A DNA stretch of 42,200 nt. It comes from Owenweeksia sp. Lineage in GTDB: Bacteria > Bacteroidota > Bacteroidia > Flavobacteriales > Schleiferiaceae. Location of the stretch: positions 1 through 42,200 of the forward strand of contig JANQHO010000038.1 in assembly GCA_028277105.1 (NCBI GenBank), given 5' to 3'. The first letter of the stretch is position 1; the number at the start of each line of letters is the position of its first letter. Both the position numbers and the translations under genes were made by a program. Below, piece by piece: positions 27,219 to 35,287 of the stretch. The notes under the pieces were generated by a model. The model had not been told where the DNA came from. It ran no database searches and saw only the letters and a program-made list of their open reading frames with translations.

Positions 27219-27598
27219 CAAATTGTTAATCACAAAATATTTAAGATTATAGATCTGTAAGAGTGTGATTAAGAATTTGTTTGAGATTTAGCCATTGATT
27301 TAGCAGATAATACGCCCATACCCTTCTACTCTACTAATTCTAATCCCCTTTTAGTGAGTAATATGGGCGTTAATCTGCTTAACAGAGCTAACAATCCTTG
27401 TTAGATGTTGAGCTAAGGCAAACACCGAAAGCTACCCCTGAAGCACATTTTACTGTAAAAGTAAATATTTCCAAAAATTCTTATCCGGATAAAAGAGCCA
27501 CACAAATAGATTATCCATCTGCTTAAGTCTTTATTTCAATTCAAGTCTTTAAAAGTCTCGGGAGCATCACCTTGGGTTTCATTCCTTTTTTCCTTCTT
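27219..27598. other. non-coding stretch with a long imperfect inverted repeat (27301-27381)
   Basis: Arms TAGCAGATAATACGCCCATA (27301-27320) and TATGGGCGTTAATCTGCTTA (27362-27381) are imperfect inverse complements with a 41-nt spacer. A transcript could form a long hairpin, or the arms could be protein sites. The stretch lies between the two copies of the ~80-bp direct repeat. No ORF of note is seen in the whole 760-bp gap between 27120 and 27880. Confidence 0.55.
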
Positions 27599-27678
27599 TA
27601 AACCTCATTTTGTCGGGTTTGAACAACACAAAGTCGCAAATGGACAAACACCCAAAGCCCTCTTCCCGCGTCCTTTGC
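27599..27678 (+). repeat. ~80-bp direct repeat, copy 2
   Basis: Second copy of the repeat at 27137-27218, with scattered substitutions. It lies about 200 bp before the ATG of the secreted protein gene at 27881, so it may fall in that gene's promoter region. Confidence 0.7.
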
Positions 27679-27880
27679 AATGTATCCTTATTTAAGTGTT
27701 TTGAATATGAAAAGCATTGGTAATAAATTGGATATGATTGTTTTATTTCCAAAGAAATAGAACATTAAAATCATGCTAGAGATAAACAAAAAACTATGGA
27801 CAAACAGTTTAAAACCAGAGAAAGTAATCAGGATATCCATTTGAAAGTTGAAAGAAGATAAGACTTAAAGATCGAACGAT

Positions 27881-29563
27881 ATGATAAATCAAAATGTGAT
27901 GAGAACCAATATTTTTGAAATAGTATTGCTGATTGGACTCTTATTCTCCTGCAGTTTACTCTCTGCCCAAGTGGTAGCCACCGGGCTATTTGTAAATCAG
28001 GGCACCACGTTTTACGCAGGGGATGGCCTAAGCATAAGCAATAGCGGTAATGACAGCCTCATTGTACACGGCACCCTGATAGTAGAAGATAGTATTATCG
28101 TTAACAACAACTCCAGGAGCCTGATCAATGGTAAGCTAAGTCTGGCCGGCAGTACAGCGCTTAAAGTAGATGCCGATGGACTGCGGGTAGACAGCCTGCA
28201 AATTTTCAGCAGTAACGATCAGATAAGCCTTTCTGGAAACATCGCAGTGAACAGTAGGCTTCGCTTTAGCAGCGGCAATATTTATCTCAATGGTCAAAAA
28301 CTGGTATTGGGTCCCAATGCCAGCATCATCACCGATGCCGGCTACACCACAAGCGTTCCTATCGTAGCCAATAATCAGGGGGAAGTAGTAGTCGAGAATC
28401 TTTCCGACAGCATCTACTTGCCCCTTGGTTATAGCAACCAGTACCTCAATGCTATTGCCTTGAAAAACACTGGTGCAGCCGATACTTTCTCGGTATCGGT
28501 AATGCAAAATGTGATGGAGAATGGTATAAGCGGTAACCCTATTACCAATGATGTAGTACAGGTAAGCTGGTTAGTGGATGATTCAGCTAATACGGCTTAT
28601 AGCCTCGACACCTGGCTGTATTGGGATGCGGCCCAGGAGGGAACGGGTTTTAACAATGCCAGTGCCGGAATTTCCAGCTATGATGGCTCCCAATGGGATC
28701 TAAACCCCAGTGCTTTAACCGATGGTAGTAGCAGAAGATTATCCCGTAGCAATATTACCAATATTGAAGATGTTGTTTTGGCTATTGGTGATGCCGAAAG
28801 TGATCTCATCGGTGCTTTGCAATTTTCGTTAAAGGTATTCCTGCAAGGGCCATACAATACTACTAACGATAATATGGATAACAGTATTAATGGAGTTATC
28901 CCTACTAGCGCAGCCAATACATCGGTATATGGCAGTGCGCCATATTCTTATGCCGGTTCAGAAAGTTTTGTCACCGCCCCGGCCACTGCCGTAGATTGGG
29001 TATTGATCGAGCTTAGGGATGCAACCTCGCCAGCACTGGCCACCAGCTCTACTACCGTAGCTACAGTTGCCGGTTTATTGATGCAAGACGGTAGCATTAA
29101 GTCTACCGATGGCAGTAGCAATATTTCATTTGAAGGGGTCAGCATCAGCAATAATGCTTACGCCATAATTAGGCACAGAAACCACCTGGATATTATGAAC
29201 AACGCTGCCATTACGGAAAACGGTGGCGTATATACCTATGATTTCTCTACCGCAGCTACCCAGGCTTTTGGCACCGCTGCACAGGTTGAACTGGAAACCG
29301 GGGTTTACGGCATGTATGCCGGGGATGTGAATGCCGATGGAGAGCTGAAGTATGCTGGAGTTGATGACGACCAGACTGTAATATTCAACACTATTGGCGG
29401 TAACACCAGTGTCATTAACACCCTTGATGGCTATTATTCAGAAGATGTAAATATGGATGGTACAGTAAAATATGCCGGGGCCGATGATGATCAAACGGAA
29501 ATATTCAACATCATCGGAGGGAACACCAGTGTCATTAATACTATCTCCAGCAGTGTGCCTTAA
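27881..29563 (+). CDS. secreted protein with tandem dockerin-like calcium-binding motifs
   Basis: A 560-aa protein with a signal peptide ending SLLSAQ (an internal ATG at 27899 is an equally good start). Residues ~30-170 are repetitive and beta-rich, like the start of filamentous adhesins (SLIVHGTLIVEDSIIVNN; SGNIYLNGQKLVLG). The C-terminus carries two near-identical units: GDVNADGELKYAGVDDDQTV then EDVNMDGTVKYAGADDDQTE, each followed by FNxIGGNTSVIN. The D-x-N-x-D-G-x-x-x-Y core is the calcium-loop pattern of dockerin/EF-hand repeats, and the doublet recurs in Bacteroidota surface proteins. No T9SS tail is seen, so it may be retained by binding a partner. The next gene, 55 bp on, is a T9SS protein and a candidate partner. 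Function is otherwise unknown. Confidence 0.8.
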   Translation: MINQNVMRTNIFEIVLLIGLLFSCSLLSAQVVATGLFVNQGTTFYAGDGLSISNSGNDSLIVHGTLIVEDSIIVNNNSRSLINGKLSLAGSTALKVDADGLRVDSLQIFSSNDQISLSGNIAVNSRLRFSSGNIYLNGQKLVLGPNASIITDAGYTTSVPIVANNQGEVVVENLSDSIYLPLGYSNQYLNAIALKNTGAADTFSVSVMQNVMENGISGNPITNDVVQVSWLVDDSANTAYSLDTWLYWDAAQEGTGFNNASAGISSYDGSQWDLNPSALTDGSSRRLSRSNITNIEDVVLAIGDAESDLIGALQFSLKVFLQGPYNTTNDNMDNSINGVIPTSAANTSVYGSAPYSYAGSESFVTAPATAVDWVLIELRDATSPALATSSTTVATVAGLLMQDGSIKSTDGSSNISFEGVSISNNAYAIIRHRNHLDIMNNAAITENGGVYTYDFSTAATQAFGTAAQVELETGVYGMYAGDVNADGELKYAGVDDDQTVIFNTIGGNTSVINTLDGYYSEDVNMDGTVKYAGADDDQTEIFNIIGGNTSVINTISSSVP

Positions 29564-29618
29564 ACTTTATATCGCATAATAAATAGACAATCAGTAAATC
29601 TCAGAATACACATAAATC

Positions 29619-31760
29619 ATGAAAAAGATCTCATTACCAATCATTGTTTGCTTCTTGTCCTTCCTGGCTGCCCAAAGTCTTGAAGCACAAAATGTGGACA
29701 TTACCATTGAACCTGATGCCGCTAATAACGAGTTGGACGTCTATTTAACGGCCAATGGGGCTTCGTATACCAGTGAAATTTTTAATGAACTTATTTTTAC
29801 CTTAAGGTGGCCTTCTGGTGCCAACTTCAACATGGGGGCCTATACACCTATCCCTTTTGATTTCCCTGCCGGTTTGGCCTGGAATGTAAGTGCACCGGTG
29901 GCCAAACAAGGTGCAGAAGTAACGAACAGTGGTTCAGAATATCAAACATTTGGATTTGCCGCTAACACCCAAACTTTCAACCCCTTTGGTACCACCAATA
30001 CCACGTTAGATGATGGTGTTAAGACGCTGATAGGTTCGATAGACATAACGGGTTATTCAGCTGCTGGCCTGGATGTTTGTTCCTTCAAATACACCAACGA
30101 CACTTATACCGGAAATAACAATGCCAACTTAAGTATAAAAATTGCAGGGGCAAATGTTACGGGAAGTACCGCTTCCAGAACGGGACTTACCTCAACTTAT
30201 ACCGGTAGCTGGGACAATTGTGACTTTGCTAATTTAGAGAGTGTAGACAATGCTGTTATTTCCTCCGGTACATATACTATGACAGCCGATGCCACTGTCA
30301 ACAACCTTGACATCAATCCCGGTGCGGCTTTGAATGCAGGAAGCTTTACGGTAACAGCTTCCGGAACTTTTACCTGTAATGCTGATAATACCGGTTATGG
30401 TCAGTACCTAGGGTCAGCAGTACCTCTTGTTTTTGAACAATATGTAGGAAATTCTGGAGGATGGTGTCATTTGGGCATACCCGTAAGTGGCAATATTGGC
30501 ACTATACTGAGCTTGGGAGGAGCACCTATGAATTATAGTACCGCTCCTTCCAATCAACAAAACCTCTTTACCTTCAACACCACCACCTTTGCCTGGGATG
30601 CCGTAGCCAATGCCGGTACGGATATAGGCCTGAATGGTTTGGTGACCTTTACGGGTGGGACTTATTTTCCAGTGACCAACGGCCTGATCAGCTTTACGGG
30701 TACTTCCAAAGACGGAGCGCAGAGCATCACTTACAATTTTGCCTCCTCTCCCGTGGGAGACGTCAATTTTGACGGTTGGAACCTCTTCGCCAACCCCTAT
30801 TCCTGTAATATTGACTTCAATACCCTGGATGATCAGGATGGCAATGTCTTTAGTTCATATTCTGTTTGGGATGCCCAAAACATGGTATACCAAAGTTGGA
30901 ACGGCACAGTGGGCACTAATGGAGGCCAGCAATATATAGCGCCCGGGCAGGCTTTCTGGATCAAATCAGTTGGTGGGAATGGAACAAGCTTCGACTTTGC
31001 GGAAACTGACCGGACTTTGAGCGGGGGCAATGTGTTTGTAGGCACTTTTAAAACCACGGCTGCCTCCGTTCCGGTCATCCGCCTAAGCGCTTCTACCTCT
31101 TCCGGAGGTACCGATGAAGCGGTGATTTATTTCCCCACAGGCAGTACACCTGCTTTTGATCAAAGCAGTGGAGATGCTTTTAAACCCTGGAATACCGGGA
31201 GTACCAATATCTTTACCCACCCCCTGGGTTCAGGGGAAAATCTGGCGATCAATGCTTACGGTAACTTTGACCCGGCTGCGGTGATCCCGGTGGGCTTTGC
31301 AGGTGATACTACTTCAGGCATAACCCATACCATCGCTCTTGATGTAACGGCTCTTGACCCTGCTTGGGAAACAGTTTACCTGGAGGATCTGGTGCTCAAC
31401 CAAAAGCACGACCTGAACAGCGGGCCTTATACTTTTGCCCCTTCTCCCCTGGCGCCCTTGCACCGTTTTAATGTGAGCTTTGCCAACAGTACCATAGGAT
31501 TGGACGACCCTACCCCTGCTTCTGACATTTACGCTTATACCAAAGGAGAAATGATCTATGTGGCATTTGTAAATGCTACACCAATACAGGCAGATGTAAG
31601 GCTCTATGATGCTGCCGGACAGTTAGTTCACGAGGGCACCGGTATTTCCACCACAAGTCCTTATAGCATCCCTTCTCATAAATTGAGTAAAGGACTGTAT
31701 GTGATTAGAGTAGTAACTCAAAACGAGATAAGAGAACCACTTAGAGTAATTGTACGCTAA
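29619..31760 (+). CDS. T9SS-exported surface protein, possible partner of the dockerin-like protein
   Basis: A 713-aa protein with a signal peptide ending SLEAQ. Residues ~25-190 form a beta-rich domain (VDITIEPDAANNELDVYL; NELIFTLRWPSGANF; TLIGSIDITG; NLSIKIAGANVTGS). In Bacteroidota this type of domain occurs next to proteins with the DVNxDG doublet, and its general pattern recalls cohesins, though that is inference. The middle region has repeated beta segments (GWNLFANPYSCNIDF; GQAFWIKSVGG) typical of large surface proteins. The C-terminus is a T9SS type A sorting domain with ADVRLYDAAGQLVHEG and LSKGLYVIRVV, though the usual YPNP is replaced by IYAYTKGEMIYV, giving a slightly unusual start. 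It is co-oriented with the neighbours on both sides. Confidence 0.85.
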   Translation: MKKISLPIIVCFLSFLAAQSLEAQNVDITIEPDAANNELDVYLTANGASYTSEIFNELIFTLRWPSGANFNMGAYTPIPFDFPAGLAWNVSAPVAKQGAEVTNSGSEYQTFGFAANTQTFNPFGTTNTTLDDGVKTLIGSIDITGYSAAGLDVCSFKYTNDTYTGNNNANLSIKIAGANVTGSTASRTGLTSTYTGSWDNCDFANLESVDNAVISSGTYTMTADATVNNLDINPGAALNAGSFTVTASGTFTCNADNTGYGQYLGSAVPLVFEQYVGNSGGWCHLGIPVSGNIGTILSLGGAPMNYSTAPSNQQNLFTFNTTTFAWDAVANAGTDIGLNGLVTFTGGTYFPVTNGLISFTGTSKDGAQSITYNFASSPVGDVNFDGWNLFANPYSCNIDFNTLDDQDGNVFSSYSVWDAQNMVYQSWNGTVGTNGGQQYIAPGQAFWIKSVGGNGTSFDFAETDRTLSGGNVFVGTFKTTAASVPVIRLSASTSSGGTDEAVIYFPTGSTPAFDQSSGDAFKPWNTGSTNIFTHPLGSGENLAINAYGNFDPAAVIPVGFAGDTTSGITHTIALDVTALDPAWETVYLEDLVLNQKHDLNSGPYTFAPSPLAPLHRFNVSFANSTIGLDDPTPASDIYAYTKGEMIYVAFVNATPIQADVRLYDAAGQLVHEGTGISTTSPYSIPSHKLSKGLYVIRVVTQNEIREPLRVIVR

Positions 31761-31767
31761 TTAAAAA

Positions 31768-31983
31768 ATGAAAAGAAAAATGAAAAGATCTGATGACCTG
31801 ATGAAAATGGTTATGACCTGTGCCCTGCTCCTATGCAGTATAGGTTTAGTACTGGCACAACCCGATAACCCTAGTGATGTAAACCCTACCCCCTTTGGCT
31901 TTGTGGAAATATTAATAGGGGCCGGAGCACTTTATGGAGGCCGGAAAGCTTACCTGGCCCAGAAGGATAAAGATGGCCATTAA
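31768..31983 (+). CDS. small exported protein with PID-CTERM-like tail
   Basis: A 71-aa protein, starting 7 bp after the T9SS gene stop. Residues ~12-31 are a signal peptide (KMVMTCALLLCSIGLVLAQ). A short Pro/Asn/Asp-rich spacer (PDNPSDVNPTPFG) leads to a hydrophobic segment, FVEILIGAGALYGGRKAY, and a charged end. This layout (signal, short linker, small-residue-rich helix with YGxxK, basic end) matches the small Bacteroidota proteins carrying a PID-CTERM sorting tail, but the usual PIDGG is replaced by TPFGF. Such tails are thought to be handled by an exosortase-like enzyme; none is in the window. ATG 31780 is an alternative start. Confidence 0.65.
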   Translation: MKRKMKRSDDLMKMVMTCALLLCSIGLVLAQPDNPSDVNPTPFGFVEILIGAGALYGGRKAYLAQKDKDGH

Positions 31984-32043
31984 CGGTTCTATAGCAATAA
32001 TTAGTCTAGCTAGCTTTATGTAAAAAACAGAAAAAAAAGTTCG

Positions 32044-32307
32044 ATGAAAAAAATACTGGCGTGGCAACGCAACAAACATAAAACCCTTAAGCTATTAGAA
32101 GATGAAAAGGGAGATTTCAGAGTGGTGGCCAAATGGTATTTTTTAGGGTACAGGATATGGCAAAATTCCTATACATATACAATTCAAAAAAATGCTTCAA
32201 AAGCTTTTTTCAAAAGAGGATATGACATGTTCGGGGCTAATTTTCAATACCGTTCCAATCATTTTCTTGACAATTGGATACGCAATAAACCTCTTCAGTA
32301 TAGATAA
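32044..32307 (+). CDS. small hypothetical protein
   Basis: An 87-aa basic protein, rich in Lys, Arg, Trp and Tyr (KTLKLLEDEKGDFRVVAKWYFLGYRIWQNSYTYT), without a signal peptide or recognisable motif. It sits 60 bp after the PID-CTERM-like gene and 52 bp before the FISUMP gene in the same direction. The overlapping minus-strand frame has less protein-like composition. It is probably real but unassigned. Confidence 0.5.
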   Translation: MKKILAWQRNKHKTLKLLEDEKGDFRVVAKWYFLGYRIWQNSYTYTIQKNASKAFFKRGYDMFGANFQYRSNHFLDNWIRNKPLQYR

Positions 32308-32359
32308 CCTAAAAGAGGCATGAGTAATTATAATTAAGAGATTAAAAAAAGATATAAAA

Positions 32360-33250
32360 ATGTTTAAAAAAATCACATCTATCCTGAAAATTGGAAAATA
32401 CCAGAATATAATGTTCACTACGCTCTTGGCAAGCACGGCAGCTTATGCTCAAGTAGGCGTAGGTACCACTACCCCTGACAACTCTGCTGCTTTAGAAATT
32501 TCAAGTACCAGTAAAGGGTTTTTACCACCCAGGTTGACTGAGGCTCAAATCGATGCTCTTCTTTTAAACAATCCAGCAGAAGGCTTAATAGTCTATTGCA
32601 CAGATTGTTCCACAAAAGGAATCTATTTTTTTAATGGGGCTACTTTTGAAAACCTTGCCACTGGCACTACAACTGTTTCTATAACTACAGTTACAGGATC
32701 GGGAGGTGCTACCTGGATAGACCGCAATTTGGGAGCCACCCAGGTGGCCACCAGTAGCACCGATGCCAATGCCTATGGTGATCTGTATCAATGGGGCAGA
32801 AATTCCGATGGTCACCAACTAAGGAACAGCGCTACCAGTGCCGGACCGGTAGCCAGCGGAAACGAAGGAACTAACTTTATAACCATTCCCAGTGGTAGTG
32901 GCTGGCTAACGGTAGCCGATAACACCCGTTGGAATGGAGCTAGTAAAGGCACCCATGACCCTTGCCCTATGGACTACCGTGTACCCACACTTGCGGAATG
33001 GACCACTGAAAGGAATGCCTGGCCCTCTCAAGATATAGCCGGATCCTTTGCCAGTCCCTTAAAACTAACTATAGCCGGTAGACGGAACCGTCTTAGTGGC
33101 AATCTTTCTAGTGTTGGTGTAAGTGGTCAATATTGGACAAGTGAATCTACCAATGGCGTAGGTAGCATTTTAAATATTTCCACTTTTGGTGCTACTCTTA
33201 CTTCTGGCGGAAATGCCCAGGGTTATTCGGTTCGTTGTATTGCAGAGTAA
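32360..33250 (+). CDS. FISUMP (Fibrobacter major paralogous domain) surface protein
   Basis: A 296-aa protein. The N-terminus has a signal peptide (FTTLLASTAAYAQ) followed by VGVGTTTPDNSAALEIS and KGFLPPRLTEAQ, a common Bacteroidota surface-protein leader. Residues ~115-296 hold the FISUMP domain (TIGR02145): ATWIDRNLGATQVA, YGDLYQWGRNSDGHQ, HDPCPMDYRVPTLAEW, GQYWTSES and GYSVRCI. The fold is related to C-type-lectin-like and formylglycine-enzyme-like domains and is usually a ligand-binding surface module. A strong hairpin follows at 33318, so it ends the transcription unit. Confidence 0.85.
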   Translation: MFKKITSILKIGKYQNIMFTTLLASTAAYAQVGVGTTTPDNSAALEISSTSKGFLPPRLTEAQIDALLLNNPAEGLIVYCTDCSTKGIYFFNGATFENLATGTTTVSITTVTGSGGATWIDRNLGATQVATSSTDANAYGDLYQWGRNSDGHQLRNSATSAGPVASGNEGTNFITIPSGSGWLTVADNTRWNGASKGTHDPCPMDYRVPTLAEWTTERNAWPSQDIAGSFASPLKLTIAGRRNRLSGNLSSVGVSGQYWTSESTNGVGSILNISTFGATLTSGGNAQGYSVRCIAE

Positions 33251-33317
33251 AGAATTTTTTGATTCAGTTCTATTTCCTGGTGTCTTATCATCAAATAAAG
33301 GGCGGACTTCCCACCCA

Positions 33318-33343
33318 ACAGACTTCCCTTAAGGGAAGTCTGT
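33318..33343 (+). terminator. rho-independent terminator after the FISUMP gene
   Basis: CAGACTTCCC (33319-33328), TTAA, GGGAAGTCTG (33333-33342), with an added A-T pair, forms a perfect 10-11 bp stem followed by TCTTTT. It lies 68 bp past the stop and 46 bp before the next ATG. Confidence 0.75.
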
Positions 33344-33388
33344 CTTTTAGGTTATAAAAGGCATTTTTTAAATAGATCATATCAAAAC

Positions 33389-34741
33389 ATGAAAAAAATA
33401 ACTCTAACATCATTAGTCATTTTTGCAGCTGCAGTTCAAGTCTTATCCCAGACTGTAGAAGGTAGTTTGCCCCAACAGGCAGGGCAAGCTATTACCCTGA
33501 CAGGTTTTGATTATGATATTACTTCTCCATTGGGAAAAACCACCTTGGATAGCCTGGGGAATTTTACTATAAACTACGACTTAAAATACAAAGGGATGGC
33601 CATTCTAACGGCTCAGGACAATAGCAAATTGATCATTTTGCTAGATGGTAAAAACATCACTATACAAGGCACACATTTGGGTGATAAAGACGGCTTGCAG
33701 TATGTGAAAGGTAAGCAAAATCAAGAGTTTGTATATATGGCTAGAATGCAGGCCTGGAACGACAAAGCTTATGCAGGCTGGCGCTATTTAAAAGAGTTGT
33801 ACCAAAAAGACACCCTATTAACTAAGGAGGAGGCACTTACTGTCATTCACAAAGAGATCAACCGTATCGAAAGTGCCAATGCACGAGCCTTGAACCAACT
33901 TTCTCCCCAAAGTTATTTGTATTGGTACGCACCTTTGCGAAAATTGATAAGCGATATGCCTCAAAGCATTCATAACTACCCGGAGCGCATCCCCGAGAAC
34001 ATCCGGGAGTTTAGAACCATTGATTTTACGCATCACCATTTTAAGACCAGTGGCCTGTTTTACGAGCTGATAGAAGAACATTATTTACTGCTGGAAAACA
34101 TGGGGCAGTCTTTCGATAGCATGTACGCTCAAATGAATATCAGTACCGATTATTTGATTGAGAATCTGCGGTCAAACGATAGCCTTTTTAATCAGGTTTC
34201 TGAAAGTTTATTCAAGCTGTTTGAAAAACGCAATTTATTCCCGGCAGCCGCCCATTTGTCGGAACGTTTGTTAAACCAAAAAGATTGTTCTTGTGAGTTG
34301 GATAAGGATCTTCAAAAAAAACTACAAAAATATGGTGCCCTGGAAGTGGGCCATACCGCTCCGGACATTCAATTATCCGAAAACCTCAAACTCAGCGACC
34401 TGCAGCAGAATGTTTTACTGGTGTTTGGTGCCAGTACCTGCCCGGCCTGTCAAAAAGAAGCCCTGGAACTCATGCAATTTTATGATAGCTGGAAAGAGGC
34501 CAATACGCCTTTAGAGATCATCTATATCAGTTTAGATACTGACCAGGAAACCTTTCAAACGGCCTTTCAAAACGCCCCTTGGCAAAGCTATTGCGATTTT
34601 AAGGCCTGGAATTCACCAGCGGTGCAGGATTATTACGTATACGCTACACCCACTTATTTGCTCTTAGATCAAAACCGTAAAATTTTATTGCATCCCAGAT
34701 CCCTGGCCCATGTGAATGCCTGGATACCTGGTAAATTGTAG
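33389..34741 (+). CDS. exported TlpA/AhpC-TSA-like thioredoxin-fold protein
   Basis: A 450-aa protein with a signal peptide ending VQVLSQ. Residues ~20-110 form a beta-rich DUF4369-like N-terminal part (IIILLDGKNITIQG-type segment), residues ~110-320 are helical, and residues ~325-450 are a thioredoxin domain: LEVGHTAPDIQLSENLKLSDL, VLLVFGASTCPACQKEALELM with an active-site CPAC, and a YATPTYLLLDQ cis-Pro loop. Bacteroidota carry many such periplasmic or lipid-anchored thiol oxidoreductases for redox folding of exported proteins. It is the last gene of the cargo island and could service the secreted island proteins. A terminator before it suggests its own promoter. Confidence 0.85.
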   Translation: MKKITLTSLVIFAAAVQVLSQTVEGSLPQQAGQAITLTGFDYDITSPLGKTTLDSLGNFTINYDLKYKGMAILTAQDNSKLIILLDGKNITIQGTHLGDKDGLQYVKGKQNQEFVYMARMQAWNDKAYAGWRYLKELYQKDTLLTKEEALTVIHKEINRIESANARALNQLSPQSYLYWYAPLRKLISDMPQSIHNYPERIPENIREFRTIDFTHHHFKTSGLFYELIEEHYLLLENMGQSFDSMYAQMNISTDYLIENLRSNDSLFNQVSESLFKLFEKRNLFPAAAHLSERLLNQKDCSCELDKDLQKKLQKYGALEVGHTAPDIQLSENLKLSDLQQNVLLVFGASTCPACQKEALELMQFYDSWKEANTPLEIIYISLDTDQETFQTAFQNAPWQSYCDFKAWNSPAVQDYYVYATPTYLLLDQNRKILLHPRSLAHVNAWIPGKL

Positions 34742-34828
34742 CGCCAGACTCAACTTTTCGTTTTGAACCATGGACTACTTAGCTCCCATAAAATGTAAAC
34801 TACCAGGAGGCTCTTTCGCTGCTGTGCG

Positions 34829-34951
34829 ATCCCGCCTTTCAGCATTATTGCCGATACCTTACACCTTTACCTGAATCCCTGGGACATGGCGGCCCTGAAT
34901 GGCCTGCTAACTAACGGTTTGGGTTGGAGAGAACAGTTGAAATTGTTTTGA
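34829..34951 (+). pseudogene. internally deleted remnant of the EndoQ-UvrD fusion gene
   Basis: Forty in-frame codons plus stop. The first part, from PPFSIIADTL to TNGLGW, matches residues 830-861 of the protein at 19486-22737 at 29 of 32 positions. It then jumps to REQLKLF-stop, the C-terminal end (1077-1083) of the same protein. The junction lies at a shared TGGAG, so about 640 bp were lost by deletion between short repeats, in frame. Weak similarity continues upstream to about 34806 with indels. It stands next to the intact tonB operon, as the tonB remnant stands next to the intact EndoQ-UvrD gene. Confidence 0.92.
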
Positions 34952-35287
34952 AGATGATCTTTAAGGCCGGCTCTAATAGTAACAGTTGACAGATTAGAGC
35001 GAGCTTACCTAAACTAAAAAAGCTGCAGGTAGTAACCTGCAGCAAGGGGAAGGTTAAAGGGAGGTTAGTAGCCTTATAAATATCGCCCCAAATGTATAGT
35101 TGTAATTTGGTTGAAACATACGGCATTATACCATTAGTCATTTTAAATATATGAATGGCACTTTCACGTATATAAACGCTATCCTCACCAATAAAAGCAA
35201 CTATCGCATAAGTGCTTCACTGAATATCAAAAAGGATAGCAGTCTTTGATCTTTAGAGTGATTAAGAATTCTGGATAATAACAGGTT
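34952..35287. other. non-coding gap holding the Ton operon terminator
   Basis: A 336-bp stretch without a gene between the EndoQ-UvrD remnant and the small membrane protein. Apart from the terminator hairpin at 35016-35043, I see no recognisable element. Confidence 0.5.
35016..35043 (-). terminator. rho-independent terminator of the ExbB-ExbD-ExbD-TonB operon
   Basis: On the minus strand GCTGCAGGT-TACT-ACCTGCAGC (35043 to 35022) is followed directly by TTTTTTAG. The perfect 9-bp stem, 4-nt loop and T-run make a classic terminator for the operon whose last gene ends at 35288. Confidence 0.85.

Noticed and set aside
32197..32436. 79-codon minus-strand frame over the small hypothetical gene
   Set aside because: It is hydrophobic from AT-rich DNA, opposite to all neighbours, and overlaps the start of the FISUMP gene.
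32360..33250. FISUMP protein as the target of a diversity-generating retroelement
   Set aside because: The fold is related to C-type-lectin-like variable proteins, but no reverse transcriptase or template repeat is visible in the window.
23118..34741. Polysaccharide utilisation locus
   Set aside because: The sensor suggests it, but there is no SusC, SusD, glycoside hydrolase or sulfatase among the neighbours.
27252..35257. Shared GTGATTAAGAATT-like string at about 27265 and 35240
   Set aside because: The match is short and in AT-rich DNA, not enough to call a repeat or an island border.
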